64,000 nt of DNA from Hofstenia miamia (taxonomy: Eukaryota; Xenacoelomorpha; Acoela; Hofsteniidae), in NCBI GenBank assembly GCA_900660155.1, contig CABFPE010000140.1, forward strand, positions 720,263 through 784,262. The letters are read 5' to 3'. Under the pieces are notes generated by a model. That model was not told where the DNA came from and searched no databases. It was given only the letters and a program-made list of their open reading frames with translations. How positions within the stretch are numbered: the stretch's first letter is position 1; each line of letters begins with the position of its first letter. This document shows, piece after piece, positions 41,201-53,200 of this stretch. The translations under genes were made by a program, and so were the position numbers.

Positions 41201-44200
41201 CAATATATAATATATGAAGAGTAATAGTATACATTACAATTGTGTAATTAGTATTTCCGCAGCTTAATTTGTTAATTTTAAAATTACTTTTACATTAAAG
41301 TGTTTTCCGCATCACATTGATCTGAAATTAATCATAGTCCATTGTAATAAAATAACTTTGTCCGCTAATCAAAGATGTAAGCGGTCCTTCGTGTTGGCCT
41401 GATCCACGTGTTGCGGACGGGCATCATGTAACTGTTTTTACGGAGGAGTGGCAATTTTTTGTAGATCAAAATAACATCAATGGCTTACGCTTTAAAGTAG
41501 AGTTGCACACCAATAAGGCTTAATTAACATAGCAATAAGCCTTCGTTTGCAAAAAATCAAAATGTGTTATTAATTCAGATAAAAAACGTCAATAAACTTT
41601 TAATCTTGTGTTAATGGAACAACTTTGGAGAAGATAATTAAGAAGAGTTCAATTATTTTACAAAACCAAATATAGACTCTCACTAGACATTGCAGAAACG
41701 ATTCTTTTTAAAAACGAAAACTAGTTTGTTTAAGAGGTTTTCATTTGGTTTAGACGTATTAATAGATTATTTATTATGACGGTACGCTAGTGAATTGATA
41801 TTTAAATAAGAATGCGCAATACTATTAAAGTAAAATTTGAATCAATTAAGGAGAGATACGGCATAAAGACCACGGCTTGTGGTCTGACTCGATTTTTCGG
41901 AGAAAATGTGGGCTGAAGTTCAGAGAAGAAAAAACAACCCGATTTCAGCGTTACTGCTAGTGCTAAGACATATGGTATTTACAAACAGCTATGTGAAAGT
42001 TTTGGAAAGCTAATTAAACTCCAGGTAAATTATCCTAACATTAAGAATTACTATACTAGATGAATGAATAATTATCGTAAATCCTCATCGTATCTGCGCT
42101 GCACCTAAAACGCAAACTGTTTGCTTAAGAGGTTGGGTGCAACTTATACAAAGCAGCCAAAAATATATATGTAAAATTTTCATTATCCTGACGATTAAAG
42201 TTCATTTTAAAATTCCCAAATGCAAAATAATTTTCTAAGAATAAAATACAAAGAAATATTCAGTATTTTTGCTCAAGTAAAAAGGTCATTAGTAGAGGTC
42301 ATCACTTCAATTAGTTGTATTAAATGATCGGAAAATCGTATGTGGTGCCTATATAATTAATGTGTAATGGCGTACGCGGCATATACACGCTGTATACTTC
42401 TAAATCAAAGAACATATATATATATACAGTAGTGCTTAAAAGTAATGAAACACCTACTTTGGTTTACAAAATACGTAATTCAGCAATAGAGGAATAATAT
42501 TATTTGCATAAAATGATTCCAGTAATATGAAAAAGAAATGCTCTAACAAAATATGAATGTATATGCCGGAAACACTCAGTCATTGCACGCATTTGTTAAA
42601 TTGCAGTTCTATAGTAGTGACTAAAAGTAATGAAACAGCTAGGAAGAATATACATTCCACTATAATGGATAAAATATATTTTTAACAAACCGAAACAGGA
42701 AGACATTAGAAAGCTAAATCTACAAAATAAAAAGTTTAATAATGACCAAAATTGCCTCGGCAACGTACCACAGTGTCCATTCTTCGGGGAAGTGAGTCAT
42801 AAAGATTAGTTATCATTTCATCAGAAATAGCATAAAATTCTTTTTCCACTAACTCCCATAGTAGGCCTAAATTGGCTGGGCGATGTTCAGCCACTTTCTT
42901 CTTAAGAATGGCCCAGAAATGTTCTATGATATTTAAATCCGGAGACTGAGATGGCCAGTCTCCAAGAAGTGCAACCCCATTCTCTTCAAGAAATTGCTTT
43001 GTTGCGCGTGCTGTGTGGCATGGAGCCCCGTCATGTTGGAATACATCATCAGGGCTAAGGTAAGGAAGTAGGTTTTGGGAAAGAAGAGAACAATATTCTC
43101 GACTGTTAAGGTTTGTATCAACTCTAACAACTTTTCGGAGGCCACATTTTTTTATGAACCCCCAAATCATTAAGGATCCGCCTCCAAACTTCACAGTCTT
43201 TGCAGTGTACCTTGGCTTCCCACGTTGCTCTGCACCTGGAGGTCGTCTCACAATAGTTCTGCGGCGTGGATGCAACTCTATTTTAGCTTCATCACTAAAA
43301 ACAATGTTTGCCCAGTCTAGGTCTCTGTTGCCCTGATTTGAGCGACACCAATTTAGTCGAGCCATCCGCTGCTTTCTGGTGATTTTTGGTTTTTGAGCTG
43401 CCACACGGCTGACCAGACCTAGTTTCTGCAAAATTCTTCTCACAGATGATTTGCTGTAGGCCCCACCATTGCACCATCCTTGCCTTAGCTGGGTAGCATT
43501 AAGAGTTGGGTTCGCTCTAGCCATTCTGGACAACAAACGCATATCTCCAGATGTAGATTTAGAAGGTCGCCCACTTTTCTTTTTAACTTCTGTGGACCCC
43601 TCTGCATTAAATCTCTTAATTAAACGACTGACAGTTGCCGCTGAAGAATTGACAAGCCTGGATATTGCCCTTACCCCAAGACCTTCCAAGTGCTTGCTGA
43701 TGATGAGATTTCTAATTTCCTCAGGTGTGTATTTGGGCATTTCCAGACGTAAAATATAGCAATTTCGTATTTCGCAATAATATACTAAAGAAAACAACTG
43801 TTTCTGAAAGATTAAATAGAAAAGTTTAATTGCAAAACTTGTGTTTCAATACTTTTAATCACCATCAGATTGCTAGGGTAATCTTTGATGTCGGACTTGA
43901 GTGGAAATAATATAACAAATTATTGCTTTGAAGCTCATATTGTTGTAAACAACATGTTGCCACACCAATGGTGCAATTGACATTTTCCCAGCCACCATGT
44001 CTCCACAATAGTGGGTGGTTCATTATTTTACAACACAGTGTTTCATTACTTTTAGTCACTACTGTATATTAAGATATTCGAAGATTTTAATGGCTGAAAT
44101 ATCCACATTAAAAAACCATTAAAAACGGTTAATTAAATTGCGGTTAATATGCTCCAGAACAAATAATACATAAGTAAATATGCTTTCCATTTTTCATAGT

Positions 44201-47200
44201 AAACGGCAAAATGCTACAAAATTCAGTCTACAAATTAGCATTAAGAACGGTGATTTTAATAATACTACTTTGTATCAATTTGAAGACATTGTTCTCAGTT
44301 GTTAAAATCATTTCTAAGAATTTCATTTCATAAAATTCAAACGTTGCATTATGAAAACGTACTTGAGGAACTCTTCACATTTTATCCTAGATATGAATAA
44401 CCATCTCCTCTGTTAGAAAGCAGGCAGATTTAAAAACCTTAATTTAGTTTGATATAATTTCGAACAAGGCTACTTACTTAAAAGGCAGTGATGGAAATCG
44501 GTACGCATGAAATTAAATACATTAAATATTAAGCTTTGGCAGAAGTAAAAAGGATTCGTAAGCCGAAAACATTGTTTCCAATATCACATGACAATTGAAA
44601 CACGAAATGTAGCTTTAAACAACTTCATACATAATTCAACAATTACTTTATGATATTAAATTAAAAAATTATCATACAAAGCATAAGTATTTTTTATGTA
44701 CACACATTGCAACAAAAAGGCAGACGAAGAAAATATTAAATCAAGAAATTCACGCACTTACTCTGAAGTCTAAGTTACAAGTGCTAAACAAGAATATAGT
44801 CGTTGCATAGTTCTATCAAAAAACGTTAGAATATATTGGCAGCTGAAAAAAGTTCTACAAGTTCATTGCCATAAAAACAGGGGACATATATTATAAGGAA
44901 ATATGTTTCAGGAAAAAAGAATACTTTCAATTGAAAAAACTAATTTTCAGCATATCCAAATATAATCCAACTGAGTTTACTTTTCAAATGCCTTCTAGTA
45001 TTAAAAAAAACCTAAAAAATGCTTAAGAACATAAGCCCATTCTAGGCTATGATACTTCTGCTGGAGTAGTATAACAGAGCACAAAATTGATATTGTGAAA
45101 GTTGAAAGTTTAAATGTATTTGGTACCTAATAAGATTAAAGTTTCCATATTATAACGGGAAGCACAAAATATTGAAATAAATAAAATAGTCACATAAAAA
45201 TTAAATGTGCACCTAAAAACAATTATAGAGTTTTCAACCAATTTTTGCAATCAATTTCGATATTATTGCAGTCAATTACGTATTCTTGGAATCAATTTCG
45301 CGAAATTTTAAGTTTCCAATTTAATTTAAAAGAATTAGGAAATATATTCATACATAATTTCTCTGCCTATAGTTTCACACATTTTCAATAGCATTAAGAA
45401 AAGGTGAGTAGGATGTCGAACTTGATATCATTTTTCGTTTGCTGCAGCAAGACCAAAATAATGATAACAAAATCCTTACATTATCCAAGAAAAATCAGGA
45501 TTCAGGAAGCTTTGTAAAACATAAAAAATCTCTTCACCATTAAAGAGGCAAGTTTTGAAATTGATTGCAAAAATCACCAAATGGGTTCCAAAAATGTGAC
45601 ATTGGTTGGTCAAATCTTCTAATAGCATGAAATAAAGAACGTTAAATGTGTACTAGATATTGCAAGCAATGGAAGGTAAGCAATAGAGCAAATAATCCTG
45701 GCTATTAATTGTTGAGAATTAAGTTAACTAGAAAAAGTGTTATACATTAAAAGTTGCAACCAACATCTCAAACTTAAACATGTTTTTTTAAACAGCCATA
45801 GATCCTATTTAAACATTCTGTTCTCTGTTGAAATACCTGTTTCTGAAAAAATGTTATTAAGGGCAGATTTTCTATAACGAAGTCTGAAGTTTAATGTATC
45901 TGCAACAATATTTAATACTAATAACTAGATCAGAGCTGCAACCGTGCCTGGTTTTTAGAAATACAAACCCTGCACGACATTGTACGTTTTCCCTTGTGTT
46001 TACAAGCACAGTTTTTAGAATTCTTCAAATTTCCAAACTGCGTATTTGTCTTGTAAATAAAATGATCAAAGCAAGTATATTGTGTCTTATAAACAACTAG
46101 AGATTATAAAAAATATATGAACCAGCAACGCAGCTTTCCATGCTATTCACATGAGACGGACTAATCTTCTTTATGATGATTATTACCACAGATACAACAA
46201 CACACACACTGCTAAAAAGTTTAAATCCATTTATTGCTTAATAGTATTTTAGCCTAAGTGTAAATAAATTTTAAAATAACTACAATGCAAAGTTCCCAGT
46301 CAAATACAACTTATAAGCTTGATTGAAAATTAATACTAATTAAATGCATCTTATCTAATTATGAGCTACAACCCCGTATTTACTAAATATACGGTTAGGG
46401 CTCTGTCCTGGGTGACCAATCACATAGTCTAAAGTTGGCCTAAATGCAAAATTCTGCTCCTTGATAAGCCGTAATTTTCTACCAGCAAATGTGTAGTCTC
46501 CAGGTAAAGATGAGAGTCTAAAAGTGATTAGATATTTGGATTGTAAGATTTGTATTTGTAACAAATTAATCTCTTAGTTATGAAAACTACAATGCAGTAA
46601 AAAAGTGAAGCAACATTTATTGAACGTCAATTAGAAAATGTTTTTTAATGATGTGTGAGCTTTTGAATGCTATATTTTATGGGTGTCCAAATGTTCAAAT
46701 GACTATCTTTGATTTATAATAATAATAATAATAATAAAAAATAATAATTATAAAATTTAATTTTACCATACAAAGTAGGGATTCCTATAAATTTGGAGAT
46801 GTTAGGAATAGGATTTGCAAAAAAATTGTCTAAACTAACTATGCCTTTCTCCAACTTTTTGGTGAAGGGTAGCCATTTGATCTCTTAATAATGACTTTCC
46901 TCTCCATTCCCAAATATGAGGACTTTTTATTAAATGTTCACACTCATTTTCTACCCCACTTCTTTCTATTGACAACGTTGTCATTCATCCTTTCCAACAT
47001 TTTCTCATATGAAACATTAACTTTTTCTTTTTCTAATAACTCTTTTCCTTCTGCTACACATCTCCTTGGCAGTTAAGCTTAATTCTTTTATCTATCGAGT
47101 TATTCATTGGATTTATCACTCATATATGTGTTACCTCTGGATCCTAATCAAAAGTAATTTCCATTTATCTCAACTATCCCGATCAAGAATTCCCTAAAAA

Positions 47201-50200
47201 TTTTTTTGGTTTCGCAGACATTGATTCTTTGCGTTCCTCTGCTGAAATATTAAACTCCAATTCATCAAGCAAAGTGATATTTATAACTCAACGAATTCAC
47301 AAATCTCTTTCGTCTAACAATGTCCTTTATGTCGTTGCTTCTCTTGCAAATTTCATTATAACTACACTTCATTTCAATCTATGCTCTTCTCCTAAGCTTT
47401 CTAAAATTATACTATATCAAATTGCCAAACATATCATTTCTTCTGTAAACACCTTAATAAAGTTTAATCCAAACATTCTTATTATTGTTAGTAATACTTT
47501 AAGGGAAGATATTGTATATTTAGACACAGAATTTTGGAAGTGACACAAGAGCTGAAGCTTGAAACAATTACCGCAGCCTAATACAGTACTAATATTTACA
47601 CGAATGTATTTGCATTTAGAAGAATAATTAAAAATTCTGCGTCCTGAGCTAAATATGCAAGATAAGGCACCTTCTAACACTGTCATATATAAAAGTCTTT
47701 GGAATTTGAAAAATAAGTGATATTCATTACAGTAATAATCATGAAAGCACTGTAATTTGTTAGTTCATAAAATACTGCACTATGAAGAAATCCGTTAGGA
47801 TACAACAGTTCAAAAAACAACGTTCCAGTAAATTCCAAATGAATCATACAACGTTTCATGGGTAATTATAAATATGTGCTCATTATATCAATGTAATTAA
47901 AGACATAAAAATACATGCATCAACATATTTCACACTTATTAACACATTTTCATTCAATAAAGCATATATTTCGCTGTTTTCTAAGAAATTAACAAGACTC
48001 ATACAACATTTGAGATTGTCTAGATTGTGATTGGCAGTCAAGATTGTTCGAAAAAAGAACTTCTAAGAAAGTAACAATGTGTAATTAAAACTTGTTGTCT
48101 GCTTGGATCGAATTAAAAATGTTGCGGGTTCAATATTGCTCCACAAATGTGGCAAAAAATCATGCAAATTCTTATCTAATGCTGGAACAATTCGCTGCAA
48201 GTCAAACGTTCATTATTATTTGCAAATTCCAAAAACACTTGTAATCAAAACCTAAAAAATGTTTCTGTGCATAGAAGGTATTGGATCAGCCGACAAGGAA
48301 AAATAACGATTTTATTACTGTATATTTTATGTCTAATCTCTAGCAATTGCGTCATTAGCACAAGAAATATCAAATGTGTCAAAATTGACACACTAAACAT
48401 TTAGTTACTTTAGTATACATTTACATCCATCACAAACAATGTCAAATACAATTTTACCCAATTGTTTCATTTGAAAGTCTTTTTTAGAGCCATTGTCAAG
48501 TAGTAATAGAATGTCTGCCGTTAAAAAGGCATATTGAAAAAAATTAACTTGCAGCTTTTCTAGCTTACATTAGTAGTAAGTTTTTGCACCTTGCTATTTT
48601 TATAAAATATTACAGAAGGAGCTGCCTTATTTCATACTCTAGCATAATAAACTCTTCAATTGCATCAATGGAACACAGGCATTAGTTTACTAATGTTTAC
48701 GGCCAACAAGAAACATCGTTTCTTGGTCATTCTTAATAATAGGGGCATATGGCTAGTCAGACATCTACACCATTTCCAGATTTAATATAGAAAGCGTCAA
48801 TCGTAATAGATGACTGAATTTGTAATATAGAACTCATCTTTGCAATATAGAAAGCGTCAGATGTAATATCGAAAATGGTAAATTGTAATATGGAAGTCAA
48901 AAATGTAATTCAGAAAATACCATTTGTAATATAGAAATCCGAATTTGTAATATAGAATAATGTGATTTGAGAAAGCCAAACTATGAAGATAATTATATCA
49001 ATCGTAAAATTTGAAACTGTTGTGTATGATATCGAATACTTTTGAAAATTAGTAACATTGTTGATTTGATATTTTGCTTATAATCTCGTTGTTATAAACA
49101 CATTATAANATAAACTACACCATTTCCAGATTTAATATAGAAAGCGTCAATTGTAATATAGATGACTGAATTTGTAATATAGAACTCATCTTTGCAATAT
49201 AGAAAGCGTCAGATGTAATATCGAAAACGGTAAATTCAAATTTGGAAGTCAAAAATGTAATTCAGAAAATACCATTTGTAATATAGAAATCCGAATTTGT
49301 AATATAGAATAATGTGATTTGAGAAAGCCAAACTATGAAGATAATTATATCAATCGTAAAATTTGAAACTGTTGTGTATGATATCGAATACTTTTGAAAA
49401 TTTGTAACATTGTTGATTTGATTTTTTGCTTATAATCTCGTTGTTATAAACACATTATAATCAGTCGAAGATGAAAGTAACTGACGAATGCTCAATATGT
49501 AAGCATCTAATGACCCGAGGAGACCTGAAATACTCCACTAATTGTATGCATTTATTTCATTCAAACTGCATTGAAACAAGCTTGCAAAACGATGATCGAT
49601 GTCCTCTGTGTCGACACACAATAACACAGAATGATTTAACAGATTATATTCGAAGAAAAAATGCTGTTAGTTTTAAAGAAGATCACCGAAGAATCGTTGA
49701 ATGCTCGAATAAAGGAGAAGATTGGGTTTCTCTTGCAAAAACTTTGTGCGTTAAGTACAAAACGGCTTATTCTTGGATTCGTTCCGGTGAATACGAGACA
49801 CCTGGCAAAGGAGGAAAGAAGCCGAAAATATTGACAGAAGATATTTTAAAAATTGTGATGGAATGGCTAGAAGAAGATNGTAACTGACGAATGCTCAATA
49901 TGTAAGCATCTAATGACCCGAGGAGACCTGAAATACTCCACTAATTGTATGCATTTATTTCATTCAAACTGCATCGAAAGAAGCTTGCAAAACGATGATC
50001 GATGTCCTCTGTGTCGACACACAATAACACAGAATGATTTAACAGATTATATTCGAAGAAAAAATGCTGTTAGTTTTAAAGAAGATCACCGAAGAATCGT
50101 TGAATGCTCGAATAAAGGAGAAGATTGGGTTTCTCTTGCAAAAACTTTGTGCGTTAAGTACAAAACGGCTTATTCTTGGATTCGTTCCGGTGAATACGAG

Positions 50201-53200
50201 ACACCTGGCAAAGGAGGAAAGAAGCCGAAAATATTGACAGAAGATATTTTAAAAATTGTGATGGAATGACTAGAAGAAGATTGTGAAGTGACTCTTAAAC
50301 AAATCAAATCGAAACTTCTACAACGTTTTCAGATTTCCGTTTGTACATCCACTCTCGCTAATGCTAATCGAAGCCAAGAGTTTCACTACCAAAAAGACCA
50401 AGAGTTTCACTACCAACTATGAACACTGATGTGAACAAAATTCTTCGTCGCGAATATTTGTTAAAGCTAAATCAATACATTCGTGAAGACAAATACATTA
50501 TCTGGATCGACGAGTCAAACGTCAATCTCTTCTGTCGCCGAAAAATTGGCAGATCAAGGAAAGGTACAAGAGCAGTTAGCAAGTTGCCTTCATCACGTGG
50601 ACCAAATGTTCACATGTTAGGAGCCATATCAACCGAAGGTGTTGTTAAAATATCTACTAAGCGCGGATCATATAAAAAAGAAGATGTGGCGGACTGGTTG
50701 CTCGAAATGACTTCTGAGCTAGAAGAAGCCGGAAAGCGGTTGGAAAATATTATCATTGTTTGTGACAACGCGCCGTGTCATTCGCGAATTGACGAAAATT
50801 TGAGAGAACGCGGTGTAACTGTTTTGCGTCTTGGACCTTATTCGCCACAACTAAATCCGGTTGAGTCTATATGGAGTATAATAAAAAGTTATATAAAACG
50901 AAATTTGAGGATACCAACTACGACGGGCAACGGAATAATAGAGCAACGATTGAAACACCTTGAAGAAATCATGAAAGAAGCCATCTTATCTGTACAAGAT
51001 GTGCACTGCGTCAGAGCATACCAGCATACCACTACCTACCACTCAGCCGTCACGAACCTGGAGAATCTGGATGTGGGCATTTAACATTCTACGAAGGATT
51101 AACAGAAGAATTTCATTAGTGCCATTAACTGTTATCAAAATAATTTGTTGTCTAATACAAATGATGTTCAAATTGCTTGTTAATGTACTTTTCTATTAAT
51201 TCTTGTAAAAAATATAAACTTTCATCTAAACTGTTTTTACGGGCTTTTTGGAAATTTTTAAAATGTCTGAAAAAATGTATTATTTACGTTCAAATTTGAG
51301 AATTTGCATTACAATTTCCGAAAATAACAGAGTGCTTCGGACGTTTAAATCTGAGTTTTAAAAAGAAATCAGTGCTAACGTTAATAAAATTATGCCAAAT
51401 TAGGATCTTTTTTCATAATGTAGGCCTCAATGCATGCGAAGCTCAATCAAGATTTGATACACATAAGTTTTTTAAATATTTCAACTACTGTAAAGCCATC
51501 AATAATTACATTGCACATGTATATTACATCAGTTAAGACATTCCCTCAATCAAATATTCAGGCAATAAAACAATTAGCATCATACACAACAGTTTCAAAT
51601 TTTACGATTGAGATAGATAAACTTTAAAGATAATTACATCAAATCACATTATTCTATATTACAAATTCAGTCATCTATATTACAATTGACGCTTTCTATA
51701 TTAAATTTGGAAATGGTGTAGAATGTTTTATTTTCTTATTGCATTTTAGATTCCATATTACTATTAAAAATGTTCCAATTGACGTTCTATGATTGCAAAG
51801 ATGAGTTTTCAGCCAATTCAAATCAACAATGAGTAGAAATCGTTTCAAAGAAATCATGAGGCACCTACGTTTCGACGATTGTTCAACTAGAAAAACTCGT
51901 CTTACAGAAGACAAATTTGCTTTGGTCTCAGAGATTTTGAACTTATTTATTGAAAATTGTCAAACAAATTATACCCGGAATGAAAATTTGACCGTGGATG
52001 AACAATTATTCCCAACAAAAAATCGATATGAATTCACTCAATATATGGCGAACAAGCCGGATAAGTTCGGCCGGCNNNNNNNNNNNNNNNNNNNNNGGTA
52101 CATAACAACAAAAAGTCGATGTAAATTCTCTCAATATATGGCGAACAAGCCGGATAAGGTAGGCATAAAATTTTGGTTTCTGGTGGAAAATGATTCAAAA
52201 TAATTGTTAAATGGTTTCCCATATTTGGGGAAAAATGAAGAAAGATCAAGCAGACCTCTTGGTGAGTTTGTAACGTTGCAGCTGCTTGCACCTTATAAAA
52301 ATAAAGGATATTATGTCACATGTGATAACTTTTTTACATCCCTGGAATTGACCTAAAAAACTTTTAGATAGCCGTATATCAGTCACTGGTACCATTCAAA
52401 AGAGCAGGCGAGAAATTCCAAAAATTGTTAATCAACCGTTATATGACACCACTTTCCTCATTGATGAAAAAAGTGCTGCGCTACTAACAATATATCAAGC
52501 GAAGAAAAACTTATCTGTTTTAGTATTGTCTACTTGCCATGAATTTCGATTCGTCCAAAATTCGAGAAAACGAAAGCCCAAAACAGTTTTATTCTACAAT
52601 CAAAATAAATTTGGTGTCGATGTTCTCGATCAAATGTGTCTCTTACCGTTACATATTGTACAAGAAAGTTGTTGATGGAGGTATAAGTCGAAGAGATTTC
52701 ATGAAAAAGTTGATTGAAGAACTAACACGACAAAGTGTAAATGATGTTGTTGATGTTCCAGAATCGTCTCGATCAAATAAACGTCGACAATGTCGACATT
52801 GCCACACAAACAAAACTAATAATTGCTGTGCATACTGTCATTATCCAACGTGCGGAAAATGTGTGAAGGACAAAATAGTTAATATTAAATGCATAAATTG
52901 TGATTGAGTGACTGGTTGATAACTTGTGCTGTTTTGTTTGTATAGGAAAATATATAGTTTATTTATATTTGAATTCAAAAATCGAAACGGTCATTTTGAC
53001 CGTTTGGCCGTTATAGGTAGGTAAAATTTTTTGACGCTCTAGTGTTAAATTATGTAGAAAAACAATTATTAATTTATTTTTAAATATCTAGGCTACGTAA
53101 TATTTACAGCCACCCTCTCGATTTGAGAAGTTTTTGCAACATATGTGGCCTTCATGGCAAATAAAAATTTCCTGGCAATATCTTGTATTTCCTTTCACAT

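Noticed and set aside
46891-47543. Plus-strand frames of 61 and 104 residues
   Set aside because: Ser/Leu/Ile-rich composition expected from AT-rich DNA; no motif of an endonuclease, protease or integrase was found.
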